Shown here piece by piece: positions 33,836 through 43,246 of a stretch of DNA of 64,000 nt (position 1 is its first letter; each line of letters opens with the position of its first letter). The stretch comes from Alphaproteobacteria bacterium UBA3612 (GTDB taxonomy: Bacteria > Pseudomonadota > Alphaproteobacteria > Sphingomonadales > Sphingomonadaceae), in NCBI GenBank assembly GCA_002375465.1, contig DFLT01000012.1, positions 239,122 through 303,121 of the forward strand, given 5' to 3'. The translations under genes and the position numbers were made by a program. The notes below the pieces were generated by a model that was not told where the DNA came from, did no database searches, and worked only from the letters and a program-made list of their open reading frames with translations.

Positions 33836-34810
33836 ATGAAAGCCCTGCTCTGTGTCGAACACGGCCCCCCCGAAAACCTGGTGGTGAAGGATGTCGACCT
33901 GCCCCAGCCTGGAAAGGGCGAGGTGCGGCTGAAAGTGAACGTCGCTGGCGTCAATTTCCCCGACACGCTCATCATTCGCGACCTCTATCAGTTCAAACCG
34001 GATCTGCCGTTCAGTCCGGGCGGGGAAGCCGCCGGCGTCGTCGATGCGGTGGGCGAGGGGGTGACCGGCCTTCGTGTGGGGCAGCGGGCGCTCGCCATGA
34101 CCGGACATGGCGCATTCGCCGAACATGTCGTGACGCAGGAATCGCGCGTGGTACCGATTCCCGACAGCATGCCGGATGATATCGCCGCCGGTTTCACCAT
34201 GACCTATGCGACGTCGCACCACGCGCTGAAACAGCGTGCCGAATTGCAGCCGGGTGAAACGCTGCTCGTGCTTGGCGCCGCGGGCGGCGTCGGCCTTGCT
34301 GCCGTTGAAATCGGCAAGCTGATGGGCGCAAAGGTCATTGCTGCCGCCTCCACTCAGGAGAAGCTGGACCTTTGCCGCGAATATGGTGCCGACGAGACGA
34401 TCAATTATGCGGAGGAAGATCTGCGCGAGGGCATCAAGCGCGCCACCGGCGGAAAGGGCGTCGACGTGGTCTATGATCCTGTCGGTGACAAATTCGCCGA
34501 ACCCGCCTTTCGTTCGATTGCGTGGAAAGGGCGCTATCTCGTTGTCGGCTTCGCCGCCGGAGATATTCCGAAATTGCCGCTGAACCTGGCGCTTATAAAG
34601 GGCGCTGCCATTGTCGGCGTGTTCTGGGGCGCATTCACGCGGCAGGAGCCAAAGGTGCACCAGGCGAACATGGAGGAACTGCTCTCATGGCTGGCGGCAG
34701 GCAAGCTGAAGCCGCACGTCTCGAAGCGGTTTCCCCTCGCCGACGGCGGGCAGGCGATCCGCTGGATGATGGACCGAAAGGCGATGGGAAAGGTTCTGAT
34801 CGAAATCTGA
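33836..34810 (+). CDS. NADPH:quinone oxidoreductase family protein (medium-chain reductase)
   Basis: The 324-residue zinc-independent medium-chain dehydrogenase/reductase of the quinone oxidoreductase group has an N-terminal GroES-like domain (GKGEVRLKVNVAGVNFPDTL, PGGEAAGVVDAVGEGVTGL) and a Rossmann fold with VLGAAGGVGLAAVEIGKLMGAKV, the AxxGxxG nucleotide motif. It probably reduces quinones or enones using NADPH in the cytosol; the physiological substrate is unknown. A ribosome-binding 'gaaggag' lies upstream of the ATG. It is separate from oxyR by 29 bases and may be read through from it. Confidence 0.88.
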   Translation: MKALLCVEHGPPENLVVKDVDLPQPGKGEVRLKVNVAGVNFPDTLIIRDLYQFKPDLPFSPGGEAAGVVDAVGEGVTGLRVGQRALAMTGHGAFAEHVVTQESRVVPIPDSMPDDIAAGFTMTYATSHHALKQRAELQPGETLLVLGAAGGVGLAAVEIGKLMGAKVIAAASTQEKLDLCREYGADETINYAEEDLREGIKRATGGKGVDVVYDPVGDKFAEPAFRSIAWKGRYLVVGFAAGDIPKLPLNLALIKGAAIVGVFWGAFTRQEPKVHQANMEELLSWLAAGKLKPHVSKRFPLADGGQAIRWMMDRKAMGKVLIEI

Positions 34811-34897
34811 TTTATCGGCTTTCACCGCTCCACGCGGAAGGCACAAAGCGCCCCCTCATCCGTTGGACGATCTCAGTCATATCAGCGGAGTAGCACC

Positions 34898-35368
34898 ATG
34901 GGCATTTTCGACTTCTTCAAGCGCGACAAGGGCAAGGAACTGTTCGACGAACAGACGCCGGCAGAAAAGAAGGCGGAGAAGATCCGCGACGAAATCGAAC
35001 GGATGGGCCTGAAGGGCGACATCAAGGTTCGCGTGGAAGGGAACAAGGTCAAACTCAGCGGCAAGGTGCCCGATCAGGCCACCAAGGAAAAGCTGATGGT
35101 GCTGGCTGGGAACACCAAACATATCGAGCAGGTCGACGATGATGAAATGGGTACCGAGGGCGCCCCGTCGAGCGCCCCGGCCAGCCGCTTCCACACGGTT
35201 GCAAGCGGCGACAATCTGTCGAAGATCGCCAAGGAATATTATGGCGACGCCGGAAAATATCCCGTCATCTTCGAGGCGAACAAGCCAATGCTGACCGATC
35301 CCGACAAGATTTATCCCGGCCAGGTTTTGCGCATCCCCGCCGACGGCCCCTCTGGCGCGAGCGCCTGA
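34898..35368 (+). CDS. BON-LysM domain protein (Kbp/YgaU-like)
   Basis: The 156-residue protein has a charged N-terminus, a BON domain (about 25-75; RDEIERMGLKGDIKVRVEGNKVKLSGKV-type core) and a C-terminal LysM domain (about 105-153; FHTVASGDNLSKIAKEYYGD, IFEANKPML, VLRIP). This is the domain order and size of E. coli Kbp/YgaU, a cytosolic K+-binding protein. No signal peptide is seen, consistent with that role. Potassium binding is inferred by homology. Start: ATG preceded by 'gcggagtag'. Confidence 0.85.
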   Translation: MGIFDFFKRDKGKELFDEQTPAEKKAEKIRDEIERMGLKGDIKVRVEGNKVKLSGKVPDQATKEKLMVLAGNTKHIEQVDDDEMGTEGAPSSAPASRFHTVASGDNLSKIAKEYYGDAGKYPVIFEANKPMLTDPDKIYPGQVLRIPADGPSGASA

Positions 35369-35735
35369 AATCTCGGCGCGCGGGGTAATCCAGACCCTGC
35401 GCGCCGACAAAAGCCGGAGCCAGCGCGTCGCCTAACCGGACAGCAAAACCGCACACCAAACCGCACAGTTCTGTGACCGCATGGTCACAGCGTCGGAGAA
35501 ATCGACCAGAGATCTTTGAAATTTTTTGAAAAATAGGATTTCAAATGAGATCGTTAGCGCTGTTCCTTCTCATCGACACAACAGCTCAGCTACGCCGGTG
35601 GGGCCGTCAGGGCGGGTTGTCCACCCGTAACTCGCAGGCACGTGCGCGCGCGCATGCGCGCTGAGTGTGCGTTTTGTCCGGTTCGAAAATCCCGAGGGGC
35701 TGTCCGGTTTGCCTGAATCGCGCCGCTCGCCCGGC
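35369..35735. other. Convergent intergenic region with inverted repeats
   Basis: No gene is seen between the BON-LysM gene and purN. It contains a perfect 8-bp inverted repeat CTGTGACC (35471-35478) / GGTCACAG (35483-35490); a second, A+T-rich one TTTGAAAT (35515-35522) / ATTTCAAA (35538-35545); and a 14-bp palindrome GCGCGCATGCGCGC (35648-35661). The A+T-rich patch at about 35510-35550 is unlike the surrounding high G+C DNA. The hairpins may end transcription from both sides. Confidence 0.55.
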
Positions 35736-36326
35736 CTATTCGGCGCGTGACCGCTGCTGTGTGATCCACGCGGACAATGTCCTTGGATAAAGCTGGTGCT
35801 CGGCAAATTGAACGCGGCGGGCCAGACTGTCCGGCGTGTCTCCCGCCGTAATGCGGACTTTCGTCTGCCCCAGCACCGGGCCCTCGTCGACTCCGGCTGT
35901 CACGACGTGGATGGAGCAGCCCGCAAATTCGTCACCGGCCTCCAGCGCCCGCCGGAACGTGTCCAGCCCCTTATATTTGGGGAGCAGTGAAGGGTGGATG
36001 TTCAGCATGCGGTCCTGCCATTTCGCCACGAATTCCGGCGACAGCAGCCGCATATACCCCGCCAGGGCGACGTAATCCGCTCCTGCCTTTGTCAGTTGCT
36101 CGTCGATCAGGGCATCGAACGCGGACCGCTCCATCCCCCTGTGGCTTTGTGCCCAGACCGGGATCCCTTCGGCCTTTGCGATTTGCAGACCTGCGGCGGC
36201 AGGATCGTTCGACAGGACAAGTCCGATTTCATAGGGGCAATCGTCCGCCTTCGACGCATAGAGGAGGGCGGCCATATTGCTGCCGGTGCCGGATATCAGT
36301 ACGGCAACCCGCGCCCGCTCAGCCAT
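35736..36326 (-). CDS. purN: Phosphoribosylglycinamide formyltransferase
   Basis: PurN (196 residues) transfers a formyl group from formyl-THF to GAR in purine synthesis. Motifs: VLISGTGSNMAALL (phosphate loop), then the catalytic NIHPSLLPKYKGL with His, and the aspartate region VTAGVDEGPVLGQ. It overlaps the purM end by 8 bases, so the two are translationally coupled on the minus strand. The length is normal. Confidence 0.96.
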   Translation of the reverse strand: MAERARVAVLISGTGSNMAALLYASKADDCPYEIGLVLSNDPAAAGLQIAKAEGIPVWAQSHRGMERSAFDALIDEQLTKAGADYVALAGYMRLLSPEFVAKWQDRMLNIHPSLLPKYKGLDTFRRALEAGDEFAGCSIHVVTAGVDEGPVLGQTKVRITAGDTPDSLARRVQFAEHQLYPRTLSAWITQQRSRAE

Positions 36327-37410
36327 CGTAGCGGGCCGTCCAAGCTTCTGGGTTGCCCCACGATCCTTCTGCGCCAGTGATGACGGTGGCGCGCTCGCCC
36401 TCTTCGATCTGGCCGATGCGGCTCACTGTCTCGCCCGCTTCGGTCAGGATCTGCGTCAGCCTGTCGGCGTCGGCCGCGCCGCAAATCACCGCCATGCCGA
36501 TGCCGCAATTGAACGTGCGGGCCAGTTCGGCGGGCGCGATGCTGCCTTGGTCGCGAATCCAGTCGATGGCCGACGGCAGCGTCCAGCTATTTGCGTCCAG
36601 TACCGCCCGGTGCGTCTTGCCCAGCACCCGGGGGATGTTCTCCAGCAGGCCCCCGCCGGTTATGTGCGCCAGCGCCTTGATCCCGCCGCTGCGCACTGCA
36701 GGCAGCAGCGATTCGATATAGATGCGGGTCGGTTCAAGCAATGCTTCGCCAAGGCTGCGCGATGCGTCGAAGGGGGCCGCTGAGGACAGGTCATGGCCGA
36801 AATCGTCGACGATGCGGCGCACCAGTGAATAGCCGTTGGAATGGAACCCGTTCGAGGCAATGCCCAGAATGACGTCGCCAGCCGCAATCGTCTCTCCGGT
36901 CAGCTGGTCGCCGCGCTCCACCGCGCCCACGCAAAAGCCCGCAAGGTCGTAATCGCCTGCGCCATACATGCCGGGCATTTCCGCCGTCTCGCCGCCGATC
37001 AGCGCGCAGCCCGCCTGGCGGCATCCTTCGGCGATGCCCGCGATCACGGCTTCGGCGACGCCGGCCTCCAGCTTGCCGGTTGCAAAATAGTCCAGAAAGA
37101 ACAGCGGCTCGGCACCCTGAACGATCAGGTCGTTGACGCACATCGCCACCAGGTCGATGCCGACGCTCTCGTGCCGGTTCATGTCGATGGCCAGCTTCAG
37201 CTTCGTACCGACGCCATCGGTTGCCGCGACCAGCAGGGGGTCGTTGAAACCCGCTGCCTTGGGATCGAAGAACGCGCCGAAGCCGCCAATATCGGCATCG
37301 CTGCCGGGTCGCTTGGTCGCCGCCACAAGAGGCGCGATGGCGCGAACAAGGGCGTTTCCGGCGGCGATCGAAACGCCCGCCTGCTCATATGTATAGCCGG
37401 TCTTTGTCAT
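36319..37410 (-). CDS. purM: Phosphoribosylformylglycinamidine cyclo-ligase
   Basis: PurM (363 residues) makes AIR from FGAM with ATP. The start YTYEQAGVSIAAGNALV is diagnostic. Catalytic and ATP-binding segments include AATDGVGTKLKLA, DLVAMCVNDLIVQGAEPLFFLDY and GGETAEMPGMY. The C-terminal region has ITGGGLLENIPRVL. It precedes purN in the same unit and is divergent from the DUF2066 gene, a conserved neighbourhood in proteobacteria. Confidence 0.96.
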   Translation of the reverse strand: MTKTGYTYEQAGVSIAAGNALVRAIAPLVAATKRPGSDADIGGFGAFFDPKAAGFNDPLLVAATDGVGTKLKLAIDMNRHESVGIDLVAMCVNDLIVQGAEPLFFLDYFATGKLEAGVAEAVIAGIAEGCRQAGCALIGGETAEMPGMYGAGDYDLAGFCVGAVERGDQLTGETIAAGDVILGIASNGFHSNGYSLVRRIVDDFGHDLSSAAPFDASRSLGEALLEPTRIYIESLLPAVRSGGIKALAHITGGGLLENIPRVLGKTHRAVLDANSWTLPSAIDWIRDQGSIAPAELARTFNCGIGMAVICGAADADRLTQILTEAGETVSRIGQIEEGERATVITGAEGSWGNPEAWTARYDG

Positions 37411-37487
37411 ATGACCCGCGCGCTTAACGCCTCGCCGGTCAGAATCCGACTCCCAAATAGCCTCTTGGGTGCGCTAGGGGCGAGCGC

Positions 37488-38873
37488 ATGATGTTTCGAG
37501 GTTTCCTTGTCCTGGCGGCGTTGCTTCTTGGCGCGCTGATGTTGAACGCTGCCGAGGCGCAGCAGGATGCGGAGGGCGCCAGGTCTGCGGGCGAGGGCGA
37601 TGCTGCCTCTGCGGCGAACGCCGGTGTCGCCTTTGCGGTAGAGGGCATCCAGCTCGATGTGCGGGCCGCCACTGTAGAGCAGGCGCGCGACGCCGCCTTT
37701 CGGGAGGCGCCTCGACAGGCCTGGCCGCGCCTCTGGGCGCGCATGACCGGCAATGAGATCGACGAGGCTCCGGCAATGACCGACGCGGCGCTGGATGCGA
37801 TGATCGAATCGATAGAGGTGGAGGCGGAACGGTTTGGCGACGGTCGCTACATCGCCACCCTCGGCGTCATATTCGAACGAACCAGGGCAGGGCGCCGGTT
37901 GCCGGCCGGGGCGCGGGTGTTGCAGTCCGGCCCCTTGCTGTTGATTCCCTTGCTGACGGATGCCGGCGCTGCTTCGACACTGGATCCTGACAGTGCCTGG
38001 TTCGCGGCGTGGCAGGAATTTTCTACCGGCGCCAGCGTCATCGATTATGTTCGGCCACAAGCGACGGTCGCCGACAGGATCCTGCTGGGCAGTTGGCAGG
38101 CGCTTCGTGATGACCGCGCGCTATGGCGTGCTGCGCTAGCCAAATATGATGCGGACAATGTTTTGGTGGCAGAGGCGCGGCTGATTCGCTCGTACCCTGG
38201 CGGTCCTGTCACGGGCCAGTTCGTGGCCCGCTACGGTCCCGACAGTACCGTGTTGCAGACATTCACGCTCAGTGCGAACGGCACCGCTGGCATTTCCGAC
38301 ATGCTGGCGGACGCGATCAAGCGCATCGATGGTATTTATTCCCGCGCATTGCAGGACGGAACGATCGTGGCCGACGATTCGCTCAGCGTCGCCCTCGCTC
38401 CGATCGAGGCTCCCGCCGGGCAATTGGACGACGGATTCACGGCCGAGCAGGCGTTGACGGCGACCGTGGTGACGCCGGAAGCCGACGACTGGACCCGCAT
38501 CAGGGCGGTACTCGATCAGGTGCCACAGGTGGCGGGCTTTACTTTGGAAACGTTGAATATCGGTGGTACCTCAATTGTCCGCATTGCCTATGCCGGGGAG
38601 CTTGCCAACCTTCGTTATTCCCTCGACAGTCGCGGCCTTCGCCTGGAACCGGGCGAAGCCGGATATCGCTTGCGCCCAAGGATCGAGGGCGAGGCGCCTT
38701 TGCCGCCCCCCGCCATCCCCAGTCCATCGGCATCGCCCATCCCTGACCCTGCCAATACGCGGCCGGGTTCTGATCCGGCGACGCCGCCCGGATCTCCGCC
38801 ATCGCCAACTACTCCTGACGCTCCTGACGCCGAGAACGCACCGGAATCGCTGCTACCTGACATTGATGGATGA
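37488..38873 (+). CDS. DUF2066 domain protein with signal peptide
   Basis: The 461-residue exported protein has an N-terminal signal peptide (FLVLAALLLGALMLNAAEA, cleavage near residue 23) and a DUF2066 region (about 45-280; QARDAAFREAPRQAWPRLWARM). The last about 65 residues are proline/serine/aspartate-rich and probably disordered. The function is unknown. DUF2066 genes are often found next to hda and purM, as here. Two ATGs are adjacent at the start. Confidence 0.82.
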   Translation: MMFRGFLVLAALLLGALMLNAAEAQQDAEGARSAGEGDAASAANAGVAFAVEGIQLDVRAATVEQARDAAFREAPRQAWPRLWARMTGNEIDEAPAMTDAALDAMIESIEVEAERFGDGRYIATLGVIFERTRAGRRLPAGARVLQSGPLLLIPLLTDAGAASTLDPDSAWFAAWQEFSTGASVIDYVRPQATVADRILLGSWQALRDDRALWRAALAKYDADNVLVAEARLIRSYPGGPVTGQFVARYGPDSTVLQTFTLSANGTAGISDMLADAIKRIDGIYSRALQDGTIVADDSLSVALAPIEAPAGQLDDGFTAEQALTATVVTPEADDWTRIRAVLDQVPQVAGFTLETLNIGGTSIVRIAYAGELANLRYSLDSRGLRLEPGEAGYRLRPRIEGEAPLPPPAIPSPSASPIPDPANTRPGSDPATPPGSPPSPTTPDAPDAENAPESLLPDIDG

Positions 38874-38921
38874 TCTCGCATTCCCCGGCAGGTCAATTTC
38901 CCTATCGGAACCGGCGTTCGA

Positions 38922-39530
38922 ATGACTGGTCAGATGCCGTTGCCGCTCTCCTATCGGGGCGGTCCCGGACAGAGCAGGTTTTTCGTTTCCGATGCCAATC
39001 GAAGCGCAGTCGCCCAGATCGATCAGTGGAGGGAGTGGCCTGAAGGCGGGGCGGTCCTCCTCGGACCGGAGGGATCGGGGAAGTCGCACCTCGCCCGCCT
39101 GACGAGCGAGCGTGCCGGCAAATGCCTCGTCGTCGTAGAGGATGCCGATCAAAACCGCGATGAGGCAGGACTTTTTCATCTCGCAAATCGTGCCAGGAAT
39201 GGCGGTGCCGCCTTGTTGATCACGGCGCGTACGCCGCCCGCGTCCTGGTCCATTACTCTGGCCGATCTCGGCTCCCGGGTGCGGTCTTTGCCGATTCTAC
39301 GGATAGAAGAACCGGACGAGGCGTTGATGCCCGAACTGCTAGCAAAGGCGCTAAGGGCGCGGGGCGTCGTCGCTCCGCCGGATGTATTGTCCTATGTCGC
39401 GCTGAGGCTGGAAAGGCGTTATGCGGCAATACACGATGCCGCCGCTCGGCTGGATGCCGCTGCGCTTGCCATGGGTAGAAATCTGTCCGTTCCCCTCGCC
39501 AGGAGGACGTTGTTCGACCAGGAGGATTGA
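38922..39530 (+). CDS. hdaA: HdaA, regulatory inactivation of DnaA
   Basis: The 202-residue DnaA-related AAA+ protein lacks the DNA-binding domain IV. The N-terminus carries the sliding-clamp-binding motif QMPLPL (residues 4-9), typical of Hda. Walker A is GPEGSGKS (48-55), followed by LVVVEDAD (Walker B). The C-terminal lid is LERRYAAIHDAAARLDAAAL. It stimulates ATP hydrolysis by DnaA after initiation. It is immediately followed by ppk1 (stop at 39530, start at 39531). Confidence 0.92.
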   Translation: MTGQMPLPLSYRGGPGQSRFFVSDANRSAVAQIDQWREWPEGGAVLLGPEGSGKSHLARLTSERAGKCLVVVEDADQNRDEAGLFHLANRARNGGAALLITARTPPASWSITLADLGSRVRSLPILRIEEPDEALMPELLAKALRARGVVAPPDVLSYVALRLERRYAAIHDAAARLDAAALAMGRNLSVPLARRTLFDQED

Positions 39531-41681
39531 GTGGAATTGATGTCGACTGGAGCCGGGGATGCCAGCGAGCGCTATTTCAACCGGGAGCTTTCCTGGCTGA
39601 AGTTTAACGAGCGAGTTCTCGAAGAGGCGGTAAACACCGCTCATCCGCTGTTGGAGCGTCTGAAATTCCTGGCGATATCAGGCGATAATCTTGACGAATT
39701 TTACATGGTTCGGGTCGCCGGCTTGCGGGGGCAGGTGGAAGAGGGGGTTGAAAGCCGCTCGCCCGATGGGATGTCACCCAAGGAGGCCTTGGCCGCTGTT
39801 CTGGTGGAAGCAGAAAAGCTGATGCAGGATCAGCAGGACATCTGGTCCAGTCTCAGACGCGAGCTTGAGGCGAGCGGCGTGGAAGTGTTGTCTCCCTCGA
39901 CCATCGATTCGGCGGAACGCGAATGGCTGTCGGATTATTATCTGGCGCAGATTTTTCCGGTGCTCACCCCCCAGACGATCGATCCCGCGCACCCCTTTCC
40001 GTTCATCGGCAATAAGGGCCTGGGCCTCGTCATGGCGCTGGAACACCCGGAGACAGACGAGGACCTGATGGCGCTGGTGATGATGCCGCCGGCTCTGCCC
40101 CGATTTGTCAGGCTGCCCGGCGCGGATGCGCGTTACATCGCCATCGAGGATATCATCCGGCTGAACGTGAACGAGCTGTTCCCCGGTTATGCCATCGAAG
40201 GCGACGGCGTTTTCCGGATCCTGCGAGACAGCGATATCGAGGTAGAGGAAGAAGCGGAGGATCTGGTCCGCTATTTCCAGACCGCGATCAAGCGGCGACG
40301 TCGCGGAGAGGTCATCCGCCTGAAGGTCGAAACCGCCATGCCGGGCCGGGTTTGCCGCGTCGTGCGAAAGGCGTTCCAGATCGGTGAACAGGACGTCGCG
40401 ACTGTGGAAGGCATCATAGGCATTGGCGATTTGATGCAATTGTACGACGAGCCGCGGCCGGACCTGAAATTCCCCCCCTATACGGCGCGTTTTCCTGAAC
40501 GAATCCGAGAGCATGGAGGCGATTGTTTCTCCGCTATCGGAGAGAAGGACATTGTCGTTCATCACCCCTATGAAAGTTTTGAGGTGGTGATTGCATTCCT
40601 GCGGCAGGCGGCGGCCGATCCCGATGTCGTCGCGATCAAGCAGACGCTTTATCGTGCGGGCAAGCAGTCATCCGTCATTCGCGCCCTAATTGACGCAGCC
40701 GAGGCAGGAAAGTCGGTGACCGCCGTCGTCGAATTGAAGGCAAGGTTCGATGAGGAGCAGAATCTCGCCTGGGCGGCGGAGCTCGAGCGTGCCGGTGTTC
40801 AGGTGGTTTACGGTTTCATCGAATGGAAAACGCACGCCAAGATATCGCTGGTTGTGCGGCGGGAGGGGCAGGGACTGCGCACCTACTGTCATTTCGGTAC
40901 CGGCAACTATCATCCCGTCACAGCGAAAATTTACACCGACCTCAGCCTGTTCAGTGCGGATCCCGTGCTGGGCAGGGACGCTGCGCAGATATTCAACTAT
41001 ATTACTTCATATGTTGAGCCGAAGCGCTTGGAAGCGATGGCAATTTCACCGCACAGCCTGCGCCAGCGTCTGTCTGGCCTTATTCAGCGCGAAATAGAGA
41101 ATAAGCAGGCCGGCAAACCCTCTGGCATCTGGATGAAGATGAACGCACTGGTTGATGCGGAACTGATCGAGCGGCTTTACGACGCGAGTGCCGAGGGGGT
41201 GTCGATTGACCTGGTCGTGCGCGGTATTTGCTGCCTGCGTCCCGGCGTGCCGGGCATGTCGGAAAACATCCGCGTTCGCTCAATCGTCGGGCGCTTCCTG
41301 GAGCATAGCCGCATCTACGCCTTTGCCAACGGAGCGGAGCTGCCGTCGGATAAGGCGGATTTGTTCATTGCCTCGGCTGATCTGATGCCGCGCAACCTGG
41401 ACCGCCGTGTCGAGGTGCTTGTGCCGGTTCGCAATTCGACGGTGCACGATCAGATCATCGATCAGGTCATGCTGGCGAATCTGAAGGATACCGAGCAAAG
41501 CTGGGAATTGGCGCCTGATGGCACGTATCACCGCATCCAGGCGACCGGGGAGCCGTTCAACGTGCACCATTATTTCATGAACAACCCCTCGCTTAGCGGA
41601 CGTGGTACGGTAATCGAAGATGCGCCCGACGTGCCCAGCCTCAACCTCACAAACTCCAAAAACTCCGCAGGTGCATCTTGA
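39531..41681 (+). CDS. ppk1: Polyphosphate kinase 1
   Basis: The 716-residue enzyme makes polyphosphate from ATP. The N-terminal domain (RYFNRELSWLKFNERVLEEA) and head domain are followed by two phospholipase-D-like domains. The HxK active-site motif is in WKTHAKISLVVRR (autophosphorylated His), and a second is YCHFGTGNYHPVTAKIYTD. The start is GTG at 39531 with AGGAGG at 39520-39525; an ATG nine bases later is the alternative. Its stop overlaps the ppx start. Sometimes annotated as RNA degradosome polyphosphate kinase. Confidence 0.96.
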   Translation: MELMSTGAGDASERYFNRELSWLKFNERVLEEAVNTAHPLLERLKFLAISGDNLDEFYMVRVAGLRGQVEEGVESRSPDGMSPKEALAAVLVEAEKLMQDQQDIWSSLRRELEASGVEVLSPSTIDSAEREWLSDYYLAQIFPVLTPQTIDPAHPFPFIGNKGLGLVMALEHPETDEDLMALVMMPPALPRFVRLPGADARYIAIEDIIRLNVNELFPGYAIEGDGVFRILRDSDIEVEEEAEDLVRYFQTAIKRRRRGEVIRLKVETAMPGRVCRVVRKAFQIGEQDVATVEGIIGIGDLMQLYDEPRPDLKFPPYTARFPERIREHGGDCFSAIGEKDIVVHHPYESFEVVIAFLRQAAADPDVVAIKQTLYRAGKQSSVIRALIDAAEAGKSVTAVVELKARFDEEQNLAWAAELERAGVQVVYGFIEWKTHAKISLVVRREGQGLRTYCHFGTGNYHPVTAKIYTDLSLFSADPVLGRDAAQIFNYITSYVEPKRLEAMAISPHSLRQRLSGLIQREIENKQAGKPSGIWMKMNALVDAELIERLYDASAEGVSIDLVVRGICCLRPGVPGMSENIRVRSIVGRFLEHSRIYAFANGAELPSDKADLFIASADLMPRNLDRRVEVLVPVRNSTVHDQIIDQVMLANLKDTEQSWELAPDGTYHRIQATGEPFNVHHYFMNNPSLSGRGTVIEDAPDVPSLNLTNSKNSAGAS

Positions 41682-43204
41682 TGGCGGATCGGATCGCCGA
41701 CGCGCCAGTTTTGCAAAGCGCCATGACGGTCGAACCCGGCGACCGGATTCGTGCGGTCATCGACATTGGATCGAACTCGATCCGCCTTGTCGCCTTTCAC
41801 AAGGACCGGCGCACTCCATTCACCCTGTTTAACGAGAAGGTGATGGCTGGTTTAGGGACAGGAGTCGCCGAAACAGGGGCGATGGACGAGGCCCGCCTGG
41901 CGGAGGCCTATGCAACCCTTGAGCGGTTCGCGGTCCTTTGCAGCGATATGCGGGTGGGAAGTATTGAGGCATTTGCGACCGCTGCCGTGCGCGAAGCCTC
42001 CAATGGGGCTGAATTCGTCGCAACCGTCAAGAAACGCACCGGCATCGACATTCGCATCATCGATGGCAAGGAAGAGGGCGAATATGCCGCCCTCGGCGTT
42101 CTTGCCGGTATCCCGTATGCTGACGGGATCGTCGGCGACCTTGGTGGCGGCAGCCTGGAGCTGGTGCGGCTGAAACGGGGGGAGCCGCGCAAGGTGATGT
42201 CACTCCCGATCGGTAGTTTGAAGCTGGCCGAAGCCCGCAAGGGCGGCACCGACAAGATGCGCCGCATCGTCAAGAAGGCGCTCGACAAGGTTGAGTGGGC
42301 CGTCGAAGGCGAGGGGTTGCCATTTTACATGGTGGGCGGTTCGTGGCGCGCTCTGGCGCAGCTAGAAATGCATCTGACCAGTTACCCGCTCCATATCGTT
42401 CACCAATATGAATTGTCGACGAAGGCGGTGGATCGGCTTGCCCGGGCGGTTCCGAATCTTCGTCAGAAGCGGATGCGGTCCATCACCAATGTGTCGTCCT
42501 CCCGCACGCCGCACTTGCCGGGTGCGGCGCTGCTGTTGCGCGCGGTCATGAAGCGGCTGGGGTCGAGCCATGCAGTCGTCAGTGCCTACGGCATCCGCGA
42601 AGGCGTATTCTTCGATACCTTGCCACAGGAGATCGCACGCCGTGATCCACTCATTTCTGCGGCGCGTGAGGAGGGGGCGGCCATGGGGCGCTTTCCCCAG
42701 CACGCCGGTGCCTTGATGCGGTGGATGGAGGGCATGTTCTCCGGTGAAGATGCGGAGTCGACCCGCCTTCGCCGGGCTGCTGCGGAATTGAGCGACATTG
42801 CCTGGCGGGCGCACCCGGATTTCCGGGCGGAGCGTGCACTCGACCTCGCTCTGCACGGTAATTGGGCGGGGATTAATCAGCGTGGCCGTGCCATTCTGGG
42901 CGCGGCGCTCTACGCGCTTTATGGCGGCAATTTCAACGAACAACTGCCTGCGCCGTTGAGCCTGCTTGCGGGCTATGAGGCAGTGGAAAGGGCAACGTCT
43001 TGGGGGCTCGCCCTGCGGCTCGGTCAGCGCCTTACCGGCGGCACGGCGGAACCTTTGTCGCAAAGCGCGCTGAAACGGGAGGAGGAAAAGGTCGTGCTCG
43101 AATTGTCGAGCAAATATGCCTGTCTGTGGTCAGGCGCCGTGGAACGCCGCCTCAGTCTTCTGGCGGCTCACCTCGCCATGCCTTATGAACTGCGAGTAGT
43201 CTAG
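41681..43204 (+). CDS. ppx: Exopolyphosphatase / guanosine pentaphosphate phosphatase family
   Basis: The 507-residue protein of the ASKHA fold has IDIGSNSIRLVAFHKD near the N-terminus, the phosphate loop DLGGGSLELVRL and a C-terminal helical (HD-like) extension. It degrades polyphosphate, or removes the 5'-phosphate of pppGpp. The ATG (41681) overlaps the ppk1 stop (TGATG), so synthesis and degradation enzymes are cotranscribed. The C-terminal 170 residues (about 330-507) are longer than a minimal Ppx. Confidence 0.93.
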   Translation: MADRIADAPVLQSAMTVEPGDRIRAVIDIGSNSIRLVAFHKDRRTPFTLFNEKVMAGLGTGVAETGAMDEARLAEAYATLERFAVLCSDMRVGSIEAFATAAVREASNGAEFVATVKKRTGIDIRIIDGKEEGEYAALGVLAGIPYADGIVGDLGGGSLELVRLKRGEPRKVMSLPIGSLKLAEARKGGTDKMRRIVKKALDKVEWAVEGEGLPFYMVGGSWRALAQLEMHLTSYPLHIVHQYELSTKAVDRLARAVPNLRQKRMRSITNVSSSRTPHLPGAALLLRAVMKRLGSSHAVVSAYGIREGVFFDTLPQEIARRDPLISAAREEGAAMGRFPQHAGALMRWMEGMFSGEDAESTRLRRAAAELSDIAWRAHPDFRAERALDLALHGNWAGINQRGRAILGAALYALYGGNFNEQLPAPLSLLAGYEAVERATSWGLALRLGQRLTGGTAEPLSQSALKREEEKVVLELSSKYACLWSGAVERRLSLLAAHLAMPYELRVV

Positions 43205-43246
43205 GTATGTGTGAGCTCGACTTCCGTGTGAGAGGATTCGGCGCGG

